In this document: positions 1 to 8,905 of the stretch, piece after piece
How the letters are laid out: every line of letters starts with the position of its first letter
Position numbering within the stretch: the first letter of the stretch is position 1
Assembly: GCF_002101555.1 (NCBI RefSeq)
Contig: NZ_LQOL01000074.1
Location: forward strand, 35,589-99,588
Direction: 5' to 3'
DNA length: 64,000 nt
Origin: Mycolicibacterium canariasense
GTDB lineage: Bacteria; Actinomycetota; Actinomycetes; Mycobacteriales; Mycobacteriaceae
Notes under the pieces: generated by a model
What the model saw: the letters and a program-made list of their open reading frames with translations, nothing else
What the model was told of the DNA's origin: nothing
Database searches by the model: none
Made by a program: the position numbers and the translations under genes

Positions 1-598
1 TCTTGTCGGCCAGCGTTTGGCGTTTCGCATCCCACAACGGGAAAAGGTATCCGATATAGCAGATGATGCCGTCGACGATGTGGGCCAGCTGCCGCACGAT
101 GGACAGGCCGAAACCGATTGGCTGGCCGGTCTTCTCGCTGACCACCTTGAACTTCATGATGCTCTTGCCAATGCTGGACCCGGTGGTGCCCTGCCGGTAT
201 CCGTAATTCCACACCAGGTACGCGATGGACAGCGCCCAGGTGATGAAGAACGACAGCTGGCCCAGGGTGGATGCGCCGCTGGCGCAGAAGTCACCGAGGT
301 CGTATTCGGACGTGTCCGTGACACAGACGGTTTCCTGGGTGCCGAGCAGCAGGCCGTAGCCGATGCCCTCCAGGATGGCCACCGGGATGAAATCGATGAG
401 CCAGGCCAGCACGCGGGTCAGCCACGGCGTGTAGGACTCCTTCGGCAACGCCCCCAGCGCCCCGCCCGGACCGGCCGCGCCGAACCCGGCGCCCGGAGGC
501 GGCGGAGGCGGAAAACCACCTTGCGGCGGAGGCGGATAGCCACCCGGTGGTGGAGGCGGCGGCGGATAATTCCCAGGCGGTGGCGGAGGAGTGGTCAT
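1..598 (-). CDS. pra: Proline-rich antigen homologue, RDD-family membrane protein (3' end off window)
   Basis: The reading frame starts at ATG 598 and runs off the left edge, so only the first 199 codons are visible. The first ~45 residues are a Pro/Gly-rich tail with repeated PPPP blocks. Then comes an RDD domain: WLTRVLAWLIDFIPVAILEG forms the first membrane helix with the Arg and Asp that name the family, and later helices include FFITWALSIAYLVW and a GKSIMKFKVV loop. It matches Rv1078 (pra), the neighbour of cbs in M. tuberculosis. It lies downstream of cbs on the same strand after a 190-bp gap. The transport or other function of RDD proteins in mycobacteria is not established. Confidence 0.85.
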   Translation of the reverse strand, partial: MTTPPPPPGNYPPPPPPPGGYPPPPQGGFPPPPPPGAGFGAAGPGGALGALPKESYTPWLTRVLAWLIDFIPVAILEGIGYGLLLGTQETVCVTDTSEYDLGDFCASGASTLGQLSFFITWALSIAYLVWNYGYRQGTTGSSIGKSIMKFKVVSEKTGQPIGFGLSIVRQLAHIVDGIICYIGYLFPLWDAKRQTLADK

Positions 599-788
599 GG
601 ACGCCTTCCAAGGTGACGGAAATTAGCTGACTATGAGCGGTGTCACCCTACCTGAGAATTCGCCGAAAATGGCCGCCATAGCCATTTCTTCACCGGGTCG
701 ACACAATGCTCCCGGCGCGCCAATCTTTAGCGTCGATAATTGATTTCGCAATCAGCGATCCGGGCGCACCGGTCGAACCACGCGTCGT

Positions 789-2183
789 TTACCGACGTAA
801 ACCGCCCTCGGACAAGGACCCGAGAAGATCATGCCGAGTGAGCACGCCGATCGGTTTACCGTCCTCGACGACCATCAACGCGTCGTAATCGCGCAATGTC
901 TTCGCCGCGGTACTGAGCAGTTCACCGGAACCGATTAGCGGCAGCGGGGCGCTCATATGATCGGCCACGGCGTCGACCAGTTTTGCTCGCCCTTCGAACA
1001 CCGCGGAAAGCAACTCCCGCTCGGACACGCTGCCGGCCACTTCACCGGCCATCACCGGCGGCTCGGCGCCGACGACCGGCATCTGCGAGACGCCGTACTC
1101 GCGCAGGATGTTGATCGCGTCGCGCACCGTCTCCGACGGGTGGGTGTGCACCAGATCCGGCAGCGCACCGGACTTGCGGCGCAGGATGTTCCCGACGGTC
1201 AGTTCCTCGATCGAGCCGTCCAGCCGGCTACGCAGGAAGCCGTACGAGGACATCCACGCGTCGTTGAAAATCTTTGACAGGTAACCCCGTCCGCCGTCGG
1301 GCAACAACACCACGACGACGGCGTCGGGGCCTTCCCGCTCGGCCACCCGCAGCGCCGCGACGACGGCCATCCCGCACGAACCGCCGACCAGCAACGCCTC
1401 CTCGCGCGCCAGCCGGCGCGTCATGTCGAAGGAATCGGCGTCCGAGACGGCGATGATCTCGTCGGGTACCGCGGGATCGTAGGCGCTGGGCCAGAAGTCC
1501 TCACCCACGCCCTCGACCAGGTAGGGACGGCCCGTCCCGCCCGAATACACCGAGCCCTCGGGGTCGGCACCGACGATCTTGACCCGGCCACCGGACACCT
1601 CCTTGAGGTAGCGGCCGGTCCCGGTGATGGTGCCGCCGGTCCCGACGCCGGCGACGAAATGCGTGATCTTGCCGTCGGTATCGGCCCAGATCTCCGGACC
1701 GGTCGTCTCGTAGTGGCTGGCCGGCCCGTTCGGATTGGAGTACTGGTCGGGTTTCCACGCCCCTGGGATCTCCTCGACCAGCCGGTTGGAGACGCTGTAG
1801 TAGCTGTCCGGGTGATCCGGCGGCACGGCCGTCGGGCACACCACGACCTCGGCGCCGTAGGCGCGCAACACGTTCTGCTTGTCCTCGCTGACCTTGTCCG
1901 GGCAGACGAAGATGCACTTGTAACCGCGTTGCTGGGCCACCAGCGCCAGTCCCACGCCGGTGTTGCCGGAGGTCGGCTCGACGATGGTGCCACCCGGTTT
2001 CAGGGCGCCGCTGGCCTCGGCCGCGTCGATCATCTTGACGGCGATGCGGTCCTTGGAACTGCCGCCCGGATTCAGGTATTCGATCTTGGCGGCAACCAGG
2101 CCCGCGCCGGCCGGCACCACCGAGTTCAGCTGAACCAGCGGGGTATTACCGATGAGGTCACTGATGTGCCTGGCGATGCGCAT
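789..2183 (-). CDS. cbs: Cystathionine beta-synthase
   Basis: This 464-aa protein has the same length as Rv1077. The PLP fold covers roughly residues 1-320: SSKDR carries the Schiff-base lysine (K44), TSGNTG is the substrate/asparagine loop, and GVGTGGTITG binds the PLP phosphate. Two CBS domains follow (about 335-395 and 405-460). It should condense serine with homocysteine to give cystathionine in reverse transsulfuration; the tandem CBS domains suggest adenosyl-ligand control, which is inference. It is flanked by lipU upstream and pra downstream on the same strand, as in M. tuberculosis. Confidence 0.92.
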   Translation of the reverse strand: MRIARHISDLIGNTPLVQLNSVVPAGAGLVAAKIEYLNPGGSSKDRIAVKMIDAAEASGALKPGGTIVEPTSGNTGVGLALVAQQRGYKCIFVCPDKVSEDKQNVLRAYGAEVVVCPTAVPPDHPDSYYSVSNRLVEEIPGAWKPDQYSNPNGPASHYETTGPEIWADTDGKITHFVAGVGTGGTITGTGRYLKEVSGGRVKIVGADPEGSVYSGGTGRPYLVEGVGEDFWPSAYDPAVPDEIIAVSDADSFDMTRRLAREEALLVGGSCGMAVVAALRVAEREGPDAVVVVLLPDGGRGYLSKIFNDAWMSSYGFLRSRLDGSIEELTVGNILRRKSGALPDLVHTHPSETVRDAINILREYGVSQMPVVGAEPPVMAGEVAGSVSERELLSAVFEGRAKLVDAVADHMSAPLPLIGSGELLSTAAKTLRDYDALMVVEDGKPIGVLTRHDLLGSLSEGGLRR

Positions 2184-2227
2184 GCATCCATCGTGTCAGG
2201 CGGCGCAACCGCCCACCACGCGGGGAG

Positions 2228-3265
2228 TCACCAGGTGGCTTCGCGGATGTAGGCGCCGATCTGACGCAGCGACCGGGTCGCTTCGTTGACGAGCGGCCCA
2301 CAGATCTGGAAGACGTGCATCTGGCCAGGCCACACCCGCAACTCGACCGGCACGCCTTCGGCCGCCAGCATCCGCGCGGCCTTTCGCGCATCGGAGAGCA
2401 GAACCTCGGAACCGGACACGTGGATGAGGGTGCGGGGCAGCCCCGGCTCGATGTGGTCCAGCGGTTCGTAGACCTCTTCCCCGGTCTTGTCCGCGGCCCT
2501 GCCGATCAGTTCGGCGAGTGCACCGAACGCGTGCGCCGGGAACATCGCGTCGCTGTCGATGTTCGGATGCCTCGCGCGGCCGGCGTTGTCGATCTCGAAC
2601 AGGGGCGACAGCGTCACCATGGCGGCGGGTTCTTCACCTTCGGTCAGCAGCCGCTGTGCGAGCGCCAGCGACAGGTAGCCGCCGGCCGAATCGCCGGCCA
2701 GCACGATGTGCTCGGGGGCGTACCCGGTCAGCCGGAGCCACCGGTAGGCGTCGTAGCAGTCGTCGAGCGCCTCACCGATCGAGTGTTTGGGCAGCATCCG
2801 GTAATTCACGACGAAAACCGGGCTGTCGGCGAACTTCGACAGGCTTTCCACCAGTCGGCCGTGCGAGTTCACCCCGCACGCCAGGAACGCGCCGCCGTGC
2901 AGATAGAGCACCACGCTGCGCTTGCCGTCGGCGGGCAGCACACCGTCGGCACGCACCAGCTGGGCGGTGCACTTCGGCAGCGCGATGGTGGCCCGCACGG
3001 TGCCGGGCGAGGGCCGCAGCACGCGCGCGGCGAAGTCGACGAGCCCGAACGGCCAGGGCAGCGTGGGTGCGTGGCTGCCGATTGCCAGAATCGGTTTGAT
3101 GGTCATCCGGGCGGCCAGGCCGGCCAGCCGCCCCGCGATGCTGGGCCCGTCCTCGACGGCTTCGACCGGGGCCCAGTCACTGACCGGGAATCTACGTGAT
3201 TGGTGGGCTCTAGCTGCGCTGATAGCAGCACGAGGAGAGCCTGAAACCTTACTTGGTGCCGTCAT
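2228..3265 (-). CDS. lipU: Alpha/beta-hydrolase esterase of the HSL family (LipU)
   Basis: The 345-aa protein has the hormone-sensitive-lipase signature: HGGAF (oxyanion hole, 'LYLHGGAFLACG'), GDSAGG (nucleophile Ser, 'VLAGDSAGGYLSLA') and the C-terminal catalytic His in WPGQMHVFQ. It probably hydrolyses short-chain acyl esters. I prefer ATG 3265 because AGGAAG lies 8 bases upstream; an in-frame GTG at 3274 is possible. M. tuberculosis LipU (Rv1076) is about 50 residues shorter at the N-terminus, so a later Met (MTIKP) cannot be excluded. It is divergent from the GDSL hydrolase at 3460 and 44 bp upstream of cbs. Confidence 0.87.
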   Translation of the reverse strand: MTAPSKVSGSPRAAISAARAHQSRRFPVSDWAPVEAVEDGPSIAGRLAGLAARMTIKPILAIGSHAPTLPWPFGLVDFAARVLRPSPGTVRATIALPKCTAQLVRADGVLPADGKRSVVLYLHGGAFLACGVNSHGRLVESLSKFADSPVFVVNYRMLPKHSIGEALDDCYDAYRWLRLTGYAPEHIVLAGDSAGGYLSLALAQRLLTEGEEPAAMVTLSPLFEIDNAGRARHPNIDSDAMFPAHAFGALAELIGRAADKTGEEVYEPLDHIEPGLPRTLIHVSGSEVLLSDARKAARMLAAEGVPVELRVWPGQMHVFQICGPLVNEATRSLRQIGAYIREATW

Positions 3266-3459
3266 CGCCACCACTTCCTACGCCGTCGTAGTGCCCGGAT
3301 AAGTCTGGTTACTTAGCCAACCGGTGTAACTTAGCTTGCCACCGTTAATTTGTTCAACAAATCAACGAGCCCATTTGGTACCGCACTCGATACCGCAACG
3401 TGACCGGACGGACAGCTGGGGCTCACCGACAACGGTCGTTCGGCCTCTAAAATCGAGGC

Positions 3460-4419
3460 GTGGGCACACCGCGTCGGTCGACCATCGCCCTGGCAGCCGC
3501 GGCCACCCTCGCATCGACGGGATCGGCCTATGTCGGGGCACGCACGCTGCTGACCGGACAAGCGGCGCAGACGCGCCGGGTCATCCCGAAGTCCTGGGAC
3601 ATCCCGCCGCGCGCCGACGGCGTCTACTCCCCCGGCGGTGGACCGGTCGAACGTTTTCAGCGCGATGTCCCGTTCGACCTGCATCTCATGGTGTTCGGTG
3701 ATTCGACGGCGACGGGATACGGCTGCACCGTCGCCGAGGAGGTGCCCGGGGTACTGCTCGCCCGCGGCCTGGCCGAGGAGTCGGGCCTGCGGATCCGGTT
3801 GAGCACCAAGGCGATCGTCGGGGCCACGTCGAAGGGCCTGTCCGGCCAGATCGACGCCATGTACGTGGCCGGCCCGCCGCCGGACGCGGCGGTGATCATG
3901 ATCGGCGCCAACGACATCACGGCGCTCAACGGCCTCAGCGCGTCGGCGCGCCGGCTGGGGGCCGCGGTCCGCCGGCTGCGCGACAGCGGGGCGGTCGTGG
4001 TCGTGGGCACCTGCCCGGATTTCGGGGTGATCACCGCGATCCCCCAGCCCCTGCGCCTGGTCACCCGCACGCTGGGGCTGCGACTTGCCCGGATGCAGGC
4101 CTCGGCGGTGCACGGCGCCGGCGGCGTGCCAGTTCCCTTCTCGGACTTGCTCGCTCCCGAGTTCTACAAGGCCCCGGACGTGCTGTTCTCCTCGGACATG
4201 TTCCACCCGTCGGCCGCCGGATACGCGCTGGCCGCCAACCAGCTGTTGCCGGCCCTGGCCCGGGCGCTGGGCCTGCTCACCGTCGACTCCGACGTCGACG
4301 AGGCGCTGGAATCACGCTCCGGGGACGGCACACTGTTGCACCGGTTGGGCAACGTCAGCCGACTGTGGCGACGCACCACCGGCGTACCCGCGCCGATCGT
4401 CGCTCCCGCCACGGGTTAG
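3460..4419 (+). CDS. Exported SGNH/GDSL-type esterase (Rv1075c type)
   Basis: The 319-aa protein starts at GTG. An N-terminal hydrophobic stretch (TIALAAAATLASTGSAYVGA) looks like a signal peptide or anchor. The SGNH blocks are visible: FGDSTATGYG (nucleophile Ser), the GANDIT block (Asn), and SDMFHPS (catalytic Asp/His). It corresponds by position and size to Rv1075c, a GDSL esterase divergent from lipU. The likely role is hydrolysis of a cell-envelope or lipid acyl ester outside the membrane; the substrate cannot be read from sequence. fadA3 follows on the same strand after about 50 bp. Confidence 0.85.
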   Translation: MGTPRRSTIALAAAATLASTGSAYVGARTLLTGQAAQTRRVIPKSWDIPPRADGVYSPGGGPVERFQRDVPFDLHLMVFGDSTATGYGCTVAEEVPGVLLARGLAEESGLRIRLSTKAIVGATSKGLSGQIDAMYVAGPPPDAAVIMIGANDITALNGLSASARRLGAAVRRLRDSGAVVVVGTCPDFGVITAIPQPLRLVTRTLGLRLARMQASAVHGAGGVPVPFSDLLAPEFYKAPDVLFSSDMFHPSAAGYALAANQLLPALARALGLLTVDSDVDEALESRSGDGTLLHRLGNVSRLWRRTTGVPAPIVAPATG

Positions 4420-4472
4420 GTTCTGGGGTAGCTGTCATAGTCGAACCCTTGTAAGTGACCCGAGGAGCTCCC

Positions 4473-5690
4473 ATGCCCGAAGCCGTCATCGTCGCCACCG
4501 CCCGCTCGCCCATCGGGCGCGCCGTCAAGGGGTCGCTGGCCACCATGCGTCCCGACGACCTGGCAAGCCAGATCGTCCGCGCCGTACTGGACAAGGTGCC
4601 CTCGCTGGATCCCACGGACATCGACGACCTGATGATGGGCTGCGCGCAGCCGGCCGGCGAGGCCGGCTACAACATCGCCCGCGCCGTCGCCGTCGAGCTG
4701 GGCTACGACTTCCTGCCCGGCACCACCGTCAACCGGTACTGCTCGTCGTCGCTGCAGACCACCCGGATGGCCTTCCACGCGATCAAGGCCGGTGAAGGCG
4801 ACGTGTTCATCTCCGCGGGTGTGGAGACGGTGTCCCGCTTCGGCATCGGTGCCGCCGACGGCGCCCCCAACAGCAAGAACCCGATCTTCGACGAGGCCCA
4901 GGAGCGCACCGCCAAGTCGGCCGAGGGCGGCACCGAATGGCACGACCCGCGCCAGGACGGCCTGATCCCCGACGTCTACATCGCGATGGGCCAGACCGCC
5001 GAGAACGTGGCGCTCTACACCGGCATCAGCCGCGAGGACCAGGACCACTGGGGTGTGCGCAGCCAGAACCGCGCCGAGGACGCCATCAAGAGCGGCTTCT
5101 TCGAGCGGGAGATCACGCCGGTCACGCTGCCGGATGGCACCGTGGTGTCCACCGACGACGGCCCGCGCGCCGGCACCACTTACGAGAAGATCAGCCAGCT
5201 CAAGCCGGTGTTCCGCCCGAACGGCACGATCACCGCGGGCAACGCCTGCCCCCTCAACGACGGCGCCGCCGCCGTGGTCATCATGAGTGACACCAAGGCC
5301 AAGGAACTGGGCCTGACCCCGCTGGCACGCATCGTGTCCACCGGGGTGTCCGGGTTGTCGCCCGAGATCATGGGCCTGGGCCCGATCGAGGCCATCAAGA
5401 AGGCGCTTGCCAAGGCGGGCAAGCAGATCGGCGATATCGACCTGGTCGAGATCAACGAGGCCTTCGCGGTGCAGGTGCTCGGCTCGGCCCGTGAGCTCGG
5501 CATCGACGAGGACCGCCTGAACGTGTCCGGCGGCGCCATCGCGTTGGGGCACCCGTTCGGTATGACCGGCGCCCGCATCACCGCGACCCTGCTGAACAAC
5601 CTGCAGACCCACGACAAGACCTTCGGTATCGAGTCGATGTGCGTCGGCGGCGGCCAGGGCATGGCGATGGTCGTGGAGCGCCTCTCCTGA
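4473..5690 (+). CDS. fadA3: Acetyl-CoA acetyltransferase (thiolase)
   Basis: This 405-aa thiolase starts at ATG 4473, preceded by GAGGAG; an upstream in-frame ATG at 4455 has no better signal. Catalytic features: active-site Cys in NRYCSSSLQT, the NEAFAVQ block, the GHPFGMTGAR His block, and the C-terminal CVGGGQG Cys block. It should cleave 3-ketoacyl-CoA in beta-oxidation or condense acetyl-CoA. Position matches Rv1074c (fadA3) next to the Rv1075c hydrolase. It is convergent with the broken DUF559 gene; a set of inverted repeats separates them. Confidence 0.92.
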   Translation: MPEAVIVATARSPIGRAVKGSLATMRPDDLASQIVRAVLDKVPSLDPTDIDDLMMGCAQPAGEAGYNIARAVAVELGYDFLPGTTVNRYCSSSLQTTRMAFHAIKAGEGDVFISAGVETVSRFGIGAADGAPNSKNPIFDEAQERTAKSAEGGTEWHDPRQDGLIPDVYIAMGQTAENVALYTGISREDQDHWGVRSQNRAEDAIKSGFFEREITPVTLPDGTVVSTDDGPRAGTTYEKISQLKPVFRPNGTITAGNACPLNDGAAAVVIMSDTKAKELGLTPLARIVSTGVSGLSPEIMGLGPIEAIKKALAKAGKQIGDIDLVEINEAFAVQVLGSARELGIDEDRLNVSGGAIALGHPFGMTGARITATLLNNLQTHDKTFGIESMCVGGGQGMAMVVERLS

Positions 5691-5700
5691 CATTGCCGTC

Positions 5701-5774
5701 GGGACTGCGCTGAGATCGCAACATGCGTCGTTGACGCGCGCTCAGCGCAGTGCCGATGCGCTCAGCGCAGTCCC
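5701..5774. repeat. Inverted repeat cluster between convergent genes
   Basis: GGGACTGCGCTGAG (5701-5714) is the exact reverse complement of CTCAGCGCAGTCCC (5761-5774). A near-identical third copy, differing at one base, lies at 5741-5754. The array could fold into alternative hairpins and sits between the convergent 3' ends of fadA3 and the DUF559-like gene, so a bidirectional terminator or a dispersed repeat are both possible. The last residues of the DUF559-like frame are encoded inside it. Confidence 0.7.
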
Positions 5775-6619
5775 GGCGCCCCGCTGAGCGAGCGCGGCGT
5801 GGACTCGCCGCAGCACATCGCGCGGATGGTCCTCGGAGACCACCCGGATGACGATCCAGCCCAGTCGCTCCAGTTCGGCGATACGCCGGATGTCCTTGAC
5901 GTATTGCCAACGGTCCTTCCGGTGCTGATCGCCGTCGTACTCGACCGCGATCATCATGTCCGGCCAGCCCATGTCGAGATAGGCGAACGCGTATCCGTCG
6001 TCAGCACAGACCGGGATCTGGGTCTGCGGGGCGGGCCGCCGTCGACGAGGAGAAGCCGCAGCCACGTCTCTCTCGGTGATTGCGCGCCGGGATCGACGAG
6101 GGAAACCGCCCGCTCCAGCAAGCGCAGGCCGCGCACGCCGGGATGTTGTGCCGCCACCGCGAGGATGTCGCCCGGCGTGACGCCCGTGGCCCGGCAGAGG
6201 GCGTCGAGGTCGGTGACGGCCTGCCGAAGCGGAGTGCGCCGGCCCAGATCGAAGGCGGTCCGCTCCGGCGTGGTGACCGGCAAGCCGGCGACGTCGCACA
6301 CCTGCGCTGTGCGCAGCGTCATCGCCGACGTGCGCACGCCACCAGGGGCACGGGCGTTACGCCACACCAGCTCCACCGGTGCCGAGTCGTCGACCCATCT
6401 CGCACCGTGTAACGCCGCCGCCGTCCGCCCCGCGATGACGCCCTCGCGATGCGACCACAGCCACGCCGCCCGCGCCCGGTGCGCGATGGTCAGCGTGAGG
6501 TCGGGGCCGACGTACACGTTGGGCAGCAGGGCACGGAAGCCCGAGCGCAGCTGATGCTTCTTGACCGCTCCGACGGCGATCGCCTCACTGCCGACGAACG
6601 GCTCGGTGTAGATGTTCAT
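5742..6619 (-). pseudogene. DUF559/AbiEi-like endonuclease-fold protein, frameshifted
   Basis: Two frames make up one recognisable protein of the mycobacterial family often annotated as type IV toxin-antitoxin AbiEi-domain or DUF559 protein. From ATG 6619 (MNIYTEPFVG) the first frame gives the AbiEi-like N-terminal and central parts (VITTP-like 'GLPVTTPERTAFDLGRR', 'ESPRETWLRLLLVDGG'). The reading then continues only in another frame as 'PQTQIPVCADDGYAFAYLDMGW', 'IAVEYDGDQH', 'RIAELERLGWIVIRV', the Vsr-like nuclease fold of DUF559. The frame change lies near 6020-6040 in a GC-rich run. A one-base loss is the simplest explanation. Sequencing error cannot be excluded. Confidence 0.75.
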
Positions 6620-6674
6620 GTCCGGCAGAGTGGGCGCCGCCCCCGACACCACACGTCGTCGAGGTTGCGCACGG

Positions 6675-6705
6675 ATCGCGATCTGTGGATGAATCGCGAT
6701 CTGTG
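6675..6705. repeat. Direct repeat in the purT upstream region
   Basis: The 13-mer ATCGCGATCTGTG occurs at 6675-6687 and again at 6693-6705, an 18-bp period, in the 109-bp gap between the divergent purT and DUF559-like genes. Two helical-phase copies 24 bp or more before the purT ATG look like a tandem operator. No known regulator is recognised. Confidence 0.5.
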
Positions 6706-6728
6706 TACACAACCGAATCGCTGAACGC

Positions 6729-7928
6729 ATGACCACTCTCGGAACGCCGCTGTCGCCGAACGCCACGCGGGTGATGCTGCTCGGCTCGGGCGAGCTGGGC
6801 CGCGAGGTGCTGATCGCACTGCAGCGCCTGGGCGTCGAGACCATCGCCGTCGACCGCTACGACAACGCGCCGGGACAGCAGATCGCCCACCGCGCGCACA
6901 CCATCTCGATGACCGACCCCGAGCAACTGCGGGCGCTGATCGAGGCCGAGAAGCCCGATCTGGTGGTGCCCGAGATCGAGGCCATCGCCACCCCGGTGCT
7001 GGAGGCGCTGGAGGATGCCGGCGTGGTGACCGTGATCCCGACGGCGCGCGCCGCCCGGCTGACCATGGACCGTGAGGGCATCCGCCGGCTGGCCGCCGAA
7101 ACCCTCGGCCTGCCGACCAGTCCGTACCGGTTCTGCGATTCGCTCGAAGAGTTGCAGGCCGCCGTCGACCAGATCGGTTACCCCTGCGTGGTCAAGCCGG
7201 TGATGAGCTCATCGGGCAAGGGCCAGAGCAAGATCGACGGTCCCGGCGATGTGGCGGCCGCGTGGGAGTACGCCATGTCGGGCAGCCGGGTGAGCAACAC
7301 CCGGATCATCGTCGAAGGGTTCGTCGATTTCGACTACGAGATCACGCTGCTCACAGTGCGCGCGCTCGGTGCGTCCGGCGCGGTCGAGACACAGTTCTGC
7401 GCGCCCATCGGGCACCGCCAGGTCAGCGGCGACTACGTCGAGAGCTGGCAACCGCACCCGATGCCGGCCGCCGCACTGGGGCGAGCGCAGCAGATCGCGC
7501 AGGCGGTCACCGAAAACCTGGGCGGGCAGGGCATCTTCGGTGTCGAACTGTTCGTCAAGGGTGACCAGGTGTGGTTCAGCGAGGTGAGCCCGCGGCCGCA
7601 CGACACCGGCATGGTGACGATGGTTTCCCAGTGGCAGAACGAATTCGAGTTGCACGCCAGGGCCATCCTCGGCCTGCCGGTGGACACCACCTTGAAATCA
7701 CCGGGTGCCAGCGCGGTGATCTACGGCGGCGTCGACGCCGATGGCATCGTGTTCGACGGGGTGGACGCCGCATTGCAGGTGCCGCACACCGATATTCGGT
7801 TGTTCGGCAAACCGGAGAGCTTCACCAAGCGCCGGATGGGCGTGGCGCTGGCCTACGACGACGACGTGGACGTGGCGCGGCGCAACGCCGCGGAAGCGGC
7901 GAGCCGGGTCAAACCGCGGGCGGTCTGA
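6729..7928 (+). CDS. purT: Formate-dependent phosphoribosylglycinamide formyltransferase 2
   Basis: This 399-aa ATP-grasp enzyme uses formate and ATP to formylate GAR in purine synthesis, a folate-free alternative to PurN. Visible: N-terminal preATP-grasp motif MLLGSGELGREVLIALQRLG, the ATP-grasp lysine region YPCVVKPVMSSSGKGQS, metal-binding EGFVDFDYEITLLTVR and GVELFVKGDQVWFSEVSPRPHD. Length is normal. It starts at ATG 6729. It ends before a long hairpin shared with the convergent BI-1 gene. It is separated from other purine genes here. Confidence 0.93.
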   Translation: MTTLGTPLSPNATRVMLLGSGELGREVLIALQRLGVETIAVDRYDNAPGQQIAHRAHTISMTDPEQLRALIEAEKPDLVVPEIEAIATPVLEALEDAGVVTVIPTARAARLTMDREGIRRLAAETLGLPTSPYRFCDSLEELQAAVDQIGYPCVVKPVMSSSGKGQSKIDGPGDVAAAWEYAMSGSRVSNTRIIVEGFVDFDYEITLLTVRALGASGAVETQFCAPIGHRQVSGDYVESWQPHPMPAAALGRAQQIAQAVTENLGGQGIFGVELFVKGDQVWFSEVSPRPHDTGMVTMVSQWQNEFELHARAILGLPVDTTLKSPGASAVIYGGVDADGIVFDGVDAALQVPHTDIRLFGKPESFTKRRMGVALAYDDDVDVARRNAAEAASRVKPRAV

Positions 7929-7947
7929 CCCAACCGAGGAAACGAAA

Positions 7948-7974
7948 AGGGCGCCCACCACCGGTGGGCGCCCT
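7948..7974 (-). terminator. Intrinsic terminator hairpin between purT and the BI-1 gene
   Basis: AGGGCGCCCACC (7948-7959) pairs perfectly with GGTGGGCGCCCT (7963-7974) around a 3-base loop. On the minus strand the stem is followed by TTTTCGTTT, so it best fits termination of the minus-strand BI-1 gene ending at 7989, though it may stop purT transcripts as well. Confidence 0.8.
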
Positions 7975-7988
7975 CTCTCGCAATGGAG

Positions 7989-8840
7989 CTAGTCGTTGTT
8001 GAAGTAACTCAACAGGCGCAGGATCTCGACGTACAGCCAAACCAGCGTGACGGTCAGGCCGAGCGCGATGCCCCAGGCCGCCTTCTCCGGCGCACCGGCG
8101 CGGATCATCTGGTCGGCGGCGTCGAAGTCGATCAGGAAGCTGAACGCCGCCAGCGCGATGCAGACCAGTGAGAAGATGATCGCGATGGTGCCACCGCTGC
8201 GCAGGCCCAGGCCCGCACCGCCGCCGACACCGAACAGCGAGAGCACCAGGTTGCCCAGCATCAGGGCCACGACGCCGAACAGGCCGGCGATGATCATCCG
8301 GGTGAACTTCGGGGTGACGCGGATGGCGCCGGTCTTGTAGACGACGAGCATGCCGACGAACACACCGATGGTGCCCAGGATGGCCTGGCTGATCAGCGCG
8401 CCCGCGCTGACGCCGGAGACGGTCAGGTTGGCCACGATGAACGAGAAGGCGCCGAGGAACAGACCCTCGAGTGCGGCGTAGGTCAGCACGATGCCGGGGT
8501 TGTCCTGCTTGCGGCCGAAGGTGGCGATCAGGACCAGCACCAGGCCGCCGAGGCTGCCGACGAGGGCGAACGGCATGGCCAGGGCCAGGTTGCCGGCCAC
8601 CAGGAAGTACGAGACGACGGCGACGGCCGACAGCACCGCCAGGGTGATACCGGTCTTGGTGACCACGTCGTCGATGGTCAGCGGCCGCGAAACACCGCGC
8701 TGCTGATCCGGGTACGGCGTGACGTAGGGATCCGCGTGTACCTGCTGCGCACCGAAGCTTGCGGCTCCGGTACCGAATTGCGCGTATCCGCCCTGCCCCT
8801 TAGGCAGGGAACGGAATACCGGGTTGCTGCTCTCGCGCAC
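7989..8840 (-). CDS. Bax inhibitor-1/YccA-family membrane protein (Rv1072 type)
   Basis: A 283-aa protein with a ~70-residue cytosolic N-terminus followed by about seven hydrophobic helices (for example ITLAVLSAVAVVSYFLVAG, LALAMPFALVGSLGGLVLVLI, ALGLTVTLVWLYVEILRLL) and a C-terminal FNND tail. The helix pattern and 'FLIDFDAADQMI' segment fit the BI-1/YccA family of calcium-leak-like channels. GTG 8840 is chosen since AGGAGAGG lies just upstream; the longer frame to 8930 has no ribosome-binding site. It is divergent from echA9, as Rv1072 is from echA9 in M. tuberculosis. Confidence 0.85.
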   Translation of the reverse strand: MRESSNPVFRSLPKGQGGYAQFGTGAASFGAQQVHADPYVTPYPDQQRGVSRPLTIDDVVTKTGITLAVLSAVAVVSYFLVAGNLALAMPFALVGSLGGLVLVLIATFGRKQDNPGIVLTYAALEGLFLGAFSFIVANLTVSGVSAGALISQAILGTIGVFVGMLVVYKTGAIRVTPKFTRMIIAGLFGVVALMLGNLVLSLFGVGGGAGLGLRSGGTIAIIFSLVCIALAAFSFLIDFDAADQMIRAGAPEKAAWGIALGLTVTLVWLYVEILRLLSYFNND

Positions 8841-8905
8841 CGTAGGTCCTCTCCTGTGCTTGGTGTCCGGCTTCTGCGAACACCTACTCAACGAACAACC
8901 GCCCT

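Noticed and set aside
3301..3345. TTACTTAGC/TAACTTAGC direct repeat between lipU and the GDSL gene
   Set aside because: Imperfect, short and in an AT-richer promoter region; not distinguishable from chance.
4416..5693. 425-codon minus-strand frame antisense to fadA3
   Set aside because: Typical GC-driven shadow; the plus frame is a full thiolase with all active-site motifs.
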